From NCBI GenBank assembly GCA_963921425.1, contig OY992835.1:11966001-12030000 (forward strand): a DNA stretch of 64,000 bases. Direction: 5' to 3'. A program made the translations under genes and the position numbers. Source of the DNA: Dryas octopetala. Lineage: Eukaryota > Streptophyta > Magnoliopsida > Rosales > Rosaceae. Below, piece by piece: positions 1 through 10,334 of this stretch. Each line of letters opens with the position of its first letter. Positions within the stretch are counted from its first letter, which is position 1. The notes under the pieces were generated by a model. It saw nothing but the letters and a program-made list of their open reading frames with translations, was not told the origin of the DNA and made no database searches.

Positions 1-15
1 GAAGAGGTGGCTTAC

Positions 16-199
16 AGGGAATCTTTTCCATGAGAGGAGCTGCGACCTCGCGGAGAATCCATGAGACGATCAGAGAAAGCGCAAAGAGCCCACAGTATGC
101 AATCCTTGCAGACCGGCGGCTAATACCAGACACCACCGTTCGGCACGCATCGCAGGCGCATGCAGCACAGCACGACGCAAGGCACGAAGCTGCCCACAT
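16..199 (-). CDS. SERINC (TMS) membrane protein, first coding exon, partial
   Basis: The reverse strand opens with ATG at 199 and reads 61 codons plus one base to a GT donor at 15-14 (CCCT|GTAAGC); the rest of the gene lies beyond the left edge. The peptide begins MWAASCLASCCAACACDAC and continues into a hydrophobic stretch (about residues 34-50, containing AYCGLFALSLIVSWIL). The cysteine-rich start followed at once by the first membrane helix is the signature of plant SERINC/TMS proteins. These multi-pass membrane proteins were named for serine incorporation into membrane lipids; that biochemical role is family knowledge and still debated. An acceptor (TTTTAG) at 236-235 places the start of this exon at 234, after a 5'-leader intron that begins at 589. 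I am confident of the family. Only the N-terminus can be seen, so the integrity of the rest is unknown. Confidence 0.88.
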
Positions 200-589
200 C
201 TTCTTCTTTCAAAATCCACACACGGATTCAATCTCTAAAAAACATTTTAAACAAGAATTATCATATTAAGGTATTAATTTCGATACAAGAAAAAACCCTG
301 ATCGAATTTTTAACTATATTCGAAAGTTTTTTAATAAAAATCAGGCCTTGACTTTATCATCATTATCATTAACTAATTAACAATTTGAATCCCTATTCGA
401 GATTATAGCTCAACACAAAAATTGACCGAAAAAATAAAAACCCATAGGAAACTGAAACCCTAAAACAAAATAAGTAAAATGGGTGTTTGTCAATAAAATT
501 CGATCACATAGAAAGCAACTGACAAAGAACCCTGGTCTTCAAGCAATAAATTGATCAAATACAGATTAAAATCGAGGTGTGGTGTCTAC

Positions 590-740
590 CTTTGGAAATT
601 GGACGAGAGCAGAGAACAAAGAGCAAAAGGGCGATGATTGATTCCAAGTAAGAGCACCCTGAGAGGGACAAAAAGGTTTCAAAGACTATGCTTTTGGGTT
701 CGGATTGGAATTTCCAAAGTTTTATTTGACTTCGTCTCAA
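590..740 (-). other. 5'-UTR exon of the SERINC gene
   Basis: Reverse strand. A GT donor follows AAAG at 590 (AAAG|GTAGAC), pairing with the acceptor at 235-236 to give a leader intron of about 354 bases. The exon itself is pyrimidine-rich and has no convincing coding content. Its upstream limit is an estimate from the change to AT-rich sequence. A short open frame across it is not conserved-looking and is treated as chance. Confidence 0.5.
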
Positions 741-1109
741 GCCGCACCCGAGACAACCAAGTTGCTCGGGTCGGGTTATGATGTATCAATAATATTTAGT
801 TTTTTTTTTTTTTTGGCCAAATAATATTTAGTTTTTTTGAAGAATAATGTTTATAGAAAATTAGGATTAAATACTAAATCCCAATAATTTTTTGGTATAG
901 CATGAAGACCATATAATATTTCAATTGAACTACCAAATTTAAATGTAGTTTTTAGATTAGGTCACAAATATGTTGGCCCCTTTGATTTGAGCTTTTTCCA
1001 TTTGACATTTTTATCCTTTGGTCCACATATGATGAGTGTTAGTTAAAATTTATAAGGTTTTGACAAAATTGCCCTTGGAGCTTTTATATTATTTTGAAAA
1101 TTTGCTAAT

Positions 1110-1410
1110 GTAATCTCAACTTCACATTTAGTTGTGACTGTATGACATTCATAACTTCAAATTTAGTTGTGACTAAACGACAGTCACATCTAAGTTGTGA
1201 AATAGTCACAGTTAAGTTGTGACTTAATTGAATTTTTTTAGAGAAATTATAATACAATATAGTATAAATAGAGGTCAAAACAATACTTTTACTCAAAATA
1301 ATATATAGTATAGTGGTGTGAGTTGTCTCTTTCAATTTACCAAGACAGTCACAATTAAGTTGTGACTGAATTGATTTTTTTATTTTTTATAATACAATAT
1401 AGTATAAATT
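1110..1410. repeat. Cluster of TTGTGACT / AGTCACAA direct and inverted repeats with a partial duplication
   Basis: The word AGTTGTGAC occurs near 1129, 1163, 1214 and 1358 (a truncated AGTTGTGA near 1193), interleaved with its complement (AGTCACA) near 1182, 1206 and 1348. In addition the block ATAATACAATATAGTATAAA is present twice (about 1249 and 1390), each time downstream of AAGTTGTGACT and a T-rich stretch, so about 75-140 bases appear to be duplicated. No coding potential. Could be the degraded core of a MITE or a local tandem expansion. Confidence 0.6.
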
Positions 1411-2482
1411 AATGTAATATTTGTGATGTAATATTATTTTTGTTTTTTTTTATTGTAGTGGCATGTGATGTAATATTTGTAAATTCTAATACTTTTTACT
1501 TTATTAATTTGTTTGACTTTTCAACTAGTACCTAATCTAAAATGCTATTTAATTTTGGTACTTAAACTAAAAAGTTATTAAAATTTAGTAGTTAAAATCA
1601 ATGGACCTTAATGTTTATAGTATATACTAGCAATTGATGCCAGTCGGTCGGGTGTTAAAAGTCTATAAAATGTGTAGAAGGTTAACAAAATTATGATGGA
1701 AAGTTTAAAAACAATTTAATGGAAAAATAAGACTTTTTACATATACATGAACATCTAAATATGTTTATAAATAGTGACATCATGTTTCTTTACCATGTTG
1801 AAGTTACAAAATATGAATTCATGGTATGTTTTATATGTTGATTGTTATGTTAAAATATGCATCACAATACATGTGAACCTTTAGCACAACTGTGATAACC
1901 TGAGGCTGTAATAACATAACAAAATAATAATGTATTGTGTAATAGTAATAATAAATGGAGCTAATAGTGGTACATGTGATCTAGTAAACTATAAAAGCAA
2001 TAACTATTATATACTTATAACAATCAAAATATGTCATAAAAATAATAAAAGTAATGTTTCAAATAACTACTTACTCTTTAAAAAAAAAAAAAAAATTGTT
2101 CCTGCAGGTCAAACCCTCTTATTCATATTGTCAAAACCAACACTTACCTCATTGATCCTTTTTCTTTTTTCACGTGCCGACTCACTATTTGGCCTCTGAT
2201 ATGTGATTCAAATTTAATTTGTCCATGTATTTTTAAATTTTTTTAAAGCTTTTTAAAATCAATTTTTTATGCAAGTTTACTTTAATTTGGAGAGGATTAT
2301 TTCTTTGTGTTAAATTTTTCTAAAAGAATATAATATCTGTCAAGGATCACTATTATAGTGCTTATTAAAAATCAATGAAAAAAATAACACAGCACCCTTG
2401 CATAAATTTGTATATTTATTTGATTGAAATTTCTCATGTGGATAATTAAGAAAAAATGGGAAAGAGAGAGTTTTCTGGAGAG

Positions 2483-2542
2483 ATTGTGAGAATAGTGGGT
2501 GAAAGACCAAAAGGGCACACCCAACCTCACTATTCTCACAAT
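2483..2542. repeat. Perfect 15-bp inverted repeat (hairpin)
   Basis: ATTGTGAGAATAGTG at 2483-2497 is matched exactly by its reverse complement at 2528-2542, separated by a 30-base loop. It may be the end of a small foldback element; no target-site duplication could be assigned. Confidence 0.65.
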
Positions 2543-4149
2543 GACAGGCAGATATAAAAAAATAAAAAAAAATAAAAAAAAAGCTAAGAGGGTAACAAAG
2601 GAGGAGAAAAGCGATGGCAAGGGGCGTAAAAAAAGGGAAAAGGCAAGGGCAAAAGGAGAAAGGGAGCGAAATAACCAAAACAGGCCCAACTTACCCCACT
2701 AATTAGACTGCCAAGCAACTAAAAAAAAGGGAGCAAAAGAGAAAAAACACTGTTCTTAAGCTACAGTAATGAACTGTGCTCCACCCTCACGCCTTTTAGT
2801 ATATATATAATTTTTTTTTGCCAATGAAATAATGTTTATAGTTAATTTAAGTCCATTATATCGTTAATCCACCTAATTTTTGTTATTAAAAAAGTCCACC
2901 ACTAACTCTGTTTAAGCTAAATAGGGCCATATTATAATTGTGAGAATGCAAATTGTGCATGGCCAATCGATCGACCCCTTTGTCGAACAATCATGATAAT
3001 TTTTTTTTGTTTTTGGCTGTTTGAATCCCTTTTTTCGACAAAGTGATATACTATAGGGCATAGTATGTAGATTTTTTCTTATTGAGCTTAGGATTTAGGA
3101 TTTAGCTTTTAGGTTTTCGGTTCACAACTACACCCTAAACCCCAGGTGATGAACAAGTGTCAGTCAATCCTATTTCAATTGGTGTACATTTGCCAATTAA
3201 TTTGTTGTTTGCTAAGTTTGGGATAGCGCCGTATTCATTATAAATGTCACTCAAATTAAATGTAACTGTAAAATAGTTACAATAGTTGTAACTCTCAGTC
3301 AATTACATTATAATTGACTAATAGTAAGTCACAAAATTAAAATTAGGATGGATGTAATTCCATAAATTTGTACTTTTGTATTTTATGTTGGTGTTTTACA
3401 CAATCTTTGGGCTGTCACCAAGCAATATGAATTATGAGTAATACTGAGAAACAATGACAATGTTTAAGAAAGAAAAACCAAGTCATTGATTGATCGACCC
3501 ACTAAAACGTGGACCGGCTTGTCACTAAAGGCAATTGAAGTTTTGCCTCTTATCGTAAGTCTATTTATAGTGTTTGATACGGGTTTTAAAACAGAACTTG
3601 ATTGTCAAAGAAAAACAAAAATATTAAAACATATAAAAATTATTACCCAATCACAAATTTTGTAGAACTAGATGAGAATTGAAGGCTACAAAATTGTTTT
3701 GGTTACGCAATGTACTAAACATAATTCTATAAAATGGTTTAAACTATTCATAATTTGAGTTTCCACTTTCCAATGCTACAAGACCAAAAATGCGCTATCT
3801 GATCAAATGATGTTAGTTTCTTGCCCAAAAAAAAAAAAAATCTAATGATGTTAGTTAAAAAAATTTGATTGAATTAAATTAGATTAATCTGTTTGAATGG
3901 ATGAGATTGGATTGGATTGGATTTTAAATTATCTTAACAAACATAAACAGAAGAATACATATCTGACAAAACAAAAAGAAAACATAATACAGCATATACT
4001 AATAGACATTCCATGTGCCACCCAACTGGTTAACAATAACATTCCAAAACGGAGTCGTTTTAGGTACCCGCCGAGAATTAACGGCCCTTGAGCGCGTAGA
4101 AAGGCCACAGGGCTGAAAGCACACGCAATCTATTTCTTGTGTTTATTAT

Positions 4150-4342
4150 TGCATTTGTGGTGTAAAGTTGTAAACAGCGTGGACAGGCAGTCCCGCATCT
4201 CTTCTTCTCCCAAGTCCAACCCAACCGAGACATAAGGAGAAGACACAGACTCAAAACACACCACATAAAAACGTAAAGAGGACCAAAGGTCAAATATCCA
4301 CCCCAGCTCCTCTTTTTGATTCAATCCCAGTTTGCCTCTTCT
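4150..4342 (+). other. Probable 5'-UTR exon of the small membrane protein gene
   Basis: A pyrimidine-rich stretch ends in a strong donor (CTTCT|GTAAGTCTC, GT at 4343-4344). The next plausible downstream acceptor used by a coding exon is TTTCAG at 8434-8439, just ahead of the ATG at 8469, so a leader intron of about 4.1 kb is inferred. The upstream boundary is approximate. The link between the two exons rests only on splice signals, and a separate non-coding transcript is possible. Confidence 0.45.
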
Positions 4343-5629
4343 GTAAGTCTCCCAAATCTTTTTCCTTTTTCACATTTCCCTTCAGATCTGAGCTACTGCT
4401 TTCATATGGATGTGTTTTTTGTTTTGTTTTGTTTTTTTTTAAAGATTTTTGTTTATGTGGGTTTTTATGAGAATGACATGATTTGGATTAGGGGGTCTTC
4501 ATTTATTTACAGATTAAAGGATTTTGGTTGTAAATGTTAAGTGTGGTTTTCTTGTGAATTTGACTTGTCTGTGAGATTGTTTTTTTGATTAGGATTTGCA
4601 AGAATGTGGGTTTTATGTGGAGATGTTATTGTTACATGTTGAGAAACATGGAAAGGAAAGAAGATCTGGGTTAGGTGGTTTAGAAAACCTTAGGTAGACC
4701 GTCAATTCTTGATTTTGATTGAACCCATTTGAGAAGGATAGCTGAATTATTGATGATCCACTTGGAAGAGGGAAAAAGAAAAAGTCTTTGATGTTTATAC
4801 TGTTTAAAATAGATTTCTGGTAATGCTGCCATTTCTATCTTTTGCGGCATTATGTTCCAGTGGATCTTTCCAAAATACAACCATTTGGCTCATTTTTATA
4901 TGAATTGATGTCAAGGAATGAGTGTTGTGTGTGGGTTTAATTGTGCCTCTTGTTCAAGCGTGTTTCTCATTTCAGTTTGATCGAGATAAAATGATCCAGA
5001 TAGTGCACTTTAGTGCTTGGTAATGGTGATGCTATGGATAAATTTGGTTCTTTTTTTTTTCCTGGTTGTTTGCATGGGTCATTTATGTTTCGCGAATTTG
5101 AGTTTTAAGCTGGTAGTAAGTGATTAATAGCTTAAACGTTAATACTGGCATCACTTTGGTTTTTCCTATTATAATACTGGGTAATTCTTGGGCAATGTTC
5201 TCTTGTCATTGGCATTGTCAATTATGTTGTTAGATTGTGAATTTGGAACACACACGTCACTACAATTAGTAAGATTAGAAATGGCTGCAATATACATATA
5301 ATGTTAATTATGATGGAACTAGTAATCTAGTAAAATAAGAATGATAAGCGGGTCATGTAGTGATGAAAGGTTAGTGGTATGTGCATTTGATATTCCAATG
5401 AAATCCTTACAAATATATGAATGATTGATAACTTTTAAAATGTGTCAAAATCATCAGCAGTGGTTGATAACTTGTTGGTGTTGTTTGAGTTGGCAATGCT
5501 TGTTCAATTGAGTGTAGATACAATAGTTTTTAAAATATGAGAGGTATTCTTACTGGGTATACTTGTGGATTTGAAATGGGACTAACCTGGCATTTTGGTT
5601 GAGTTTAACTTATCAACATTGGATTTGCT

Positions 5630-5885
5630 TTTTTTTTTTTTGGTGGTAAGAAAAATAATTATATTAGTTAAAACAAACTACACTACAGCCACTGTACAAC
5701 AACAAAGAGACATTCGATTTTCAGCTCACTCAAAAAGTCAATAATCAGGTAGTTATTTTGATACTCTTGCTTGAAAGCAGGCTAACTTGGTAGTTCTGTT
5801 AGCATTCACATAAGAGAAGACAATATATGCTTGATTTTGTGCTAAGTTAAATAGTCCAATCAAACAAGCCCTAAGAAATTTCAAC
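5630..5885 (-). mobile_element. Possible degraded LINE/RNase H fragment
   Basis: The reverse strand begins near 5885 and runs to an A/T-rich tail near 5630. A short readable stretch (IVFSYVNANRTTKLACFQAR) recalls the end of plant retroelement RNase H domains, which read roughly 'SFVxREANRxAHxLA'. The match is weak and interrupted by stops. It is offered as a tentative call because the insert has different base usage from the surrounding T-rich intron. Confidence 0.25.
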
Positions 5886-7154
5886 CATACTTGAAGCAAT
5901 GAAAACATATATGTAATGCTTGTGGTAAGACAGTACTACATGTGCTTTTAATAATCACTTGAATTTTGGTTTGTCGATCGGGTAAACTGTTTTGTATGCT
6001 TCTTCCTGTAATTCTTTTTTATTTGCATAGAATGTTGCATCTCCATTTTATATAATTTTATAATTAAGGTGCCTCTGGACAGTATTATCTCATGCAAATA
6101 GCCATTATTTCAATTTAATATTCTTCCGGACATTGTAATCACACAACTTGGTTGTTGTTTTAGCTTTTTCGGTAAGTTTGAGTCTGGGTTTTAGTTATTA
6201 TTCAATTTTAAGCTGAGCCTAAAATTTTGCTCTTGCACGTGTTAAGATGCCAAGCTGCCTTATGTAAGGTCTAGATTGTACACCTACTTCTGTATTGAGC
6301 TTTTATTGACCTGGCAAGGAGAATATTCATACTTGAACTACAGGGGTGCTGTTATCTTCTTGAATCAGACCCATGTGAGGTCTTAAGTTTTACAGTTTGT
6401 AGATGTATCATGTATGTATGTTGTATTGTGCACATTTCTGGTTTACATAATTAGATTAGTGGTTCCCTTCCTGATCTTTTGCATTATGTGCAAGTTCTCA
6501 CATTTTGTTTTTTCAAGAACATAATAAAAGCTATTCTGTATGTACTTATTGGTTTCTTGGGAGGTTCTACTTAGTAAAGTTGGAAAATAGCAAGTTTCAT
6601 TGTAAAGTATATACCATTTGCTACTTGCAATCTGTCTTGTAAGTTCCCCCTTTAGTGCATGTGTCAGTCAGTCTGCTATGCTCTTTTGACTGTCTTTCAG
6701 TTTGCTACCGGCCATCCAATTAAGCATTAGCATCAGTGTTCATTTTTGGAGATCTTACATTAACCGTGGTCATTACCTGGTGAGGTTGTTTTAGTCCAGA
6801 AAGTTGATGTGAATATGGGCTAGTTTTCATAGTTTGTAGTTAAGAGGGAGGGCTTTTCAAATTCATTAAACTATTTTATTGAAAATGAGGACTTATTTGA
6901 AGACAAACTTTCTAAGAACAAACTCACACATTTTGTGTTGGAAATTCTGTTAAATTCTAAATTCCTTGTGGTAAAAAAAAAAAATTTCTAAATTCATTCC
7001 CTTATATTATTGTTTTCTAAACTCACTTCAAGGTGAATCATTTATATTCAGTGTTTAAATAGAGGTCATCCGTTGTTCTTTGTGATGTATATTTGGTGAT
7101 ATAAATGTATTCTTTGTATTGTAAGTCTTTTTCATGCTTTAAAAATTGCTTACT

Positions 7155-7580
7155 TCGTTTTAATAAGAGAAAAAAAGAGTACAATCAAAAGTGAACCAGC
7201 AGTCCACCAAAGAAACTACCCTCAACCTACAAAAACATGAACATAAAAGCTAACAAGCAAAAAGCCTACAAACACAAGAAAACCAGAATCAGAAACCACT
7301 GAATTACAATCAAAACATAGGCGTACCAATTTCACAAAAGACACTCAATACATCACTCCACCCCAATCAAGGAGGATTGCACTAAGAGGGATGTCTCTAA
7401 AGTGCTTGGACAGGGAAGCCCACATTGAGGCTAGGAATCTAATCCTCCTCCTTATCTTGAAAAAGATGCATATTACTCTCCAACCAAAAACACCACAAAG
7501 GAACCAAAACAGCACATCTCTAGAGAGCAATTGCTTTCTTTTTGGCCCCTATACCTTAAAATTTCCCAGACAGCAAGTTT
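7155..7580 (-). mobile_element. Non-LTR retrotransposon (L1-type LINE) 3'-end remnant
   Basis: On the reverse strand a readable stretch (7530-7345) gives VLFWFLCGVFGWR, then IRFLASMWASLSKHF and IPLSAILLDWGGVM. This matches the closing segment of plant LINE ORF2 proteins downstream of the zinc-binding RT domain, which typically read 'lW..vrFlaslWas.skeFrdiplSaILLDW'. The frame is short and the 3' side ends in an A/T-rich tail near 7155. It is a dead 5'-truncated insertion inside the leader intron. Confidence 0.6.
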
Positions 7581-7895
7581 CTCGTTTCCTGTAAAAAATA
7601 AAAGAGAATTGCTTACTTCTTTGTGGTTCTTTTCCTCCACCGCCTTTGGCTTTTACAAGATTATGTGTAAACTGTTGGAATATTGGGCATTAGCAACAAG
7701 GGTAATCTGAATTATTTTTATCATTAGCAACAATAGGGATGAAAAATTTAAAGTATGTAGATGCAGAGTCAGCGCATCAGTATAATGTGCCACATAATTC
7801 TCCCACACACCATCACTTGTTTGAGGTTTTTAGTTGCAATTGGGTATTGCCTATTTTAACTGTTCTACTGTTACATGCGCCTAAGGAATTAGATG

Positions 7896-8282
7896 CTCGC
7901 TACAGGAATTCCCACCTGGTGATTGTGGACAGTAAATTCGGTTTGATTTTACCAGTTCCTACTATTCTATATTAGTTATTGGATAAGCACTATATTGATG
8001 TTAGCTGAAGTTCCCTTGTGCATATAATGTGATTTTGACGTCGACAGTCACCCTGAAGGTCTTATTATATATAGGACAGTCAATTGAACTCACTACACAA
8101 ATTCCCACCTGGGTTGTTGTGACACTAATTTCGGTTTGATATTTACAGTTCTTACTATTCTATATTAGTTATTGGATAAGCACTATACTGATGTTGTGAG
8201 GTTCCCTTGTGCATGTAATGTGTTTTGCTATTGACAGTCACCCTGAAGGTCCTATTATGTATATAGGACAGTCAATTGAGCT
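7896..8282 (+). repeat. Tandem duplication, about 193-bp period, two copies
   Basis: Copy 1 spans about 7896-8089 and copy 2 about 8087-8282. Both run from AATTCCCACCTGG through a shared TACTATTCTATATTAGTTA block to TAGGACAGTCAATTGA. They differ by scattered substitutions and small indels. The pair lies in the leader intron just upstream of the coding exon at 8469. Confidence 0.85.
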
Positions 8283-8468
8283 GGTTAGCCCGAAGACCAA
8301 AATGTTCGGCCCAATTTTTGCCATTGCTAATTCAGTATTGTTTTTTGTAATAGCAATTAATCTATTAACACTTTCTCCTTATGATGAAAACTTTGCTTTC
8401 GCACCTGTCATCTTGAACACAAGTTTATGCAAATTTCAGGTTATCTGAGGAAGGTCTGTACATATACC

Positions 8469-8756
8469 ATGGTTCTTGACAGCATTTTGTCTTCTCCTGT
8501 TCGGAGATCGGGATCATTCAGAAAACAATTCTCACAGAATGAGTTAGGTAGCTGGTCAACGCTCGTCCAAAGGCACCGCTTCCTCTTAACAGCCCTAGCA
8601 CTCCTGACTTTCCTCTGCACTATTTATCTTTACTTTGCTGTCACTTTAGGAGCCACTGGATCATCGTGTTCTGGGTTGAGCGGAACTCAAAAAGCATTGT
8701 GTCATTTGGAGCATGCAAAGACTACAGTGGCCAAAGGCAAATTGAAATTTCTTTAG
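8469..8756 (+). CDS. Small conserved plant single-pass membrane protein, 95 aa
   Basis: One uninterrupted coding exon. The product has a basic N-terminal part (VRRSGSFRKQFSQNELGSW), one hydrophobic segment at about residues 38-58 (LLTALALLTFLCTIYLYFAV) and a short C-terminal tail with two cysteines (SSCSGLSGTQKALC) ending in KGKLKFL. I recognise it as a conserved plant protein of unknown function; Arabidopsis At1g16170 and At1g79660 (oddly annotated 'ephrin-A3') are probably its homologues, from memory. The ATG at 8469 is preferred over an in-frame one at 8427 because an acceptor (TTTCAG, 8434-8439) removes the latter. Likely endomembrane or plasma-membrane located; function unknown. Confidence 0.8.
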   Translation: MVLDSILSSPVRRSGSFRKQFSQNELGSWSTLVQRHRFLLTALALLTFLCTIYLYFAVTLGATGSSCSGLSGTQKALCHLEHAKTTVAKGKLKFL

Positions 8757-10334
8757 CATTTAGATGATAATTGTTTTTCAGAGTTTTTTTTTCTTTTTTT
8801 TTCTTTTGTTTCTTGGTTCCTTTCAATTAGAGGGGATTAACAATTTAAACCATACTTCAAAATTTGTAGTGGGATTTGTGATATTCTTGAACTGATTGAT
8901 TGAGTCAAATATACATAATATTTGTAGCATTGAAACTATGTGGTTTACCGTAATGATTGTTTGTTTGAAAGAAACTAAACATGGTGTTATTTGGTTATCT
9001 GCTTCCTTTGAAAGTCCATTTATGTAAAGCATAATCACTAGGGATGCAAGTTGGCTTAGACAACAGGTTGTCTGTAACTTTTGCACAACTGGTTTATTAC
9101 CACCACTTACTGATCAAGAAGGTTATTAATATAATTATGTGCAATTTGTAAATAAGTAAATTATAGTTAGGTATCACTTACTTATTAAGGCTCCTTTGCT
9201 AATGTTTATATTTTAAATTTTTAATTAAAGAAAGAGAAGGAAGATGGTGATGAAAAGTGAAAATGTGAAAGATGTGAAGGAGAAGAGAAAGAACATATAT
9301 AAATGGTTTTCAAAACAAAAAAAAAAAACTAAAACAGTTTTAAATAATTCTCAATTTTTAGTTTTAATTTTGTTTATTCTTACTTTTTCCTTCTTCACTT
9401 CTCACATATTTCTTGTACCGTTCTCATTTCATCCTTAATTAATTACAGGTTCTAATATTCTTTAAAGTATATAGAATGTACATGGCAACTTTCTCAAAAG
9501 ACAGTGGTAATTAGAATCTAATGTCACTATGAGCATATTTCCTTAGTATAATCAAAGTCAAAATTCTGTCATTTCTGAGCATCTAATGTAACATTAGCTT
9601 TGTCTCGAGTGTATATTAAGTGGTAGAAAGAAGTCATTTTTCATTGCCTTTTGAGCTCTAATATATTTGATGAGATTTGTCTCTTACTGGTCTTGATTGC
9701 ATTAATTGTTATTCACAGACAATAGAATATAATTAATGACCATAACATAGTAGCAACTCTCTATGGCATTAGTATATGTGTTCCTCCTATTATATTGAGT
9801 GTTAATGATATATGCCAAGTTTATTTCATGCTCATTAATGGTGTGAACGTAGATTCTTCAACCATTGATGACCTTGAAATTCCCTCTTATTATTATATGA
9901 GATATCTATCCTAGCAAATCTTTCACATCCTTTGGTGGTACAATCAAAGTACATAGAGGTGGTACCTCTTCCCTTTTATTAAGAGTCAACATTCTATAAG
10001 GATGTGAGGAAAGATTTAGCAAATGAAAAGGATTTCCCCTGTTTTTTAACGCAGCCGAACTTTGACCATTGAATCTCGATAAACTTAAATTATTATTATT
10101 ATTTTTTTAACTTGAGAAAATAGGGAATTGAATATGAGACCTCTTCCAATATTAGCGAGAGAAATATCACTAGACTAATAGCTAGTTGGTTTTAAATTAA
10201 ATTTTTTTATATTCTTATGTTATAATAGAAATTGAGTGATGCATGTATTATGTGTATGTATATGTATATATGTATATATATATGTCACAACTTTCATAAA
10301 TGTCTAAAGAAGTGTTCAATCATTATAGAAAAAA
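8757..10334. other. Intergenic region upstream of the subtilase gene
   Basis: AT-rich, no gene seen. The first few hundred bases are the presumed 3'-UTR of the small membrane protein gene. Short open frames at 8823-9086 and 9244-9438 are low-complexity. The final 100 bases carry an alternating TATATG-rich stretch (about 10255-10283) that may include the subtilase TATA box. Confidence 0.5.

Larger units (their letters stand above)
741..4130. other. Intergenic AT-rich region between SERINC and the small membrane protein gene
   Basis: No gene is seen. It holds the presumed divergent promoters of the two flanking genes, several A/T homopolymer runs (about 799-816, 2082-2095, 3826-3841), the TTGTGACT repeat cluster at 1100-1410 and an inverted repeat at 2483-2542. 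A lysine-rich open frame at 2499-2702 is low-complexity A/G-rich sequence, not a credible protein. Confidence 0.6.
4343..8439 (+). other. Inferred 4.1-kb 5'-leader intron with transposon remnants
   Basis: No real gene inside. The first part is T-rich, as expected for a plant intron. It contains a possible reverse-strand LINE/RNase H remnant about 5640-5880, a clearer reverse-strand LINE C-terminal fragment at 7155-7580 and a 190-bp tandem duplication at 7896-8282. Confidence 0.45.

Noticed and set aside
2499..2702. Lysine-rich 67-aa open frame
   Set aside because: Low-complexity A/G-rich sequence next to a hairpin; no conserved features.
8427..8468. Upstream in-frame ATG for the 95-aa membrane protein
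   Set aside because: It lies on the intron side of a good TTTCAG acceptor, and the family start MVLDSILSSP is at 8469.
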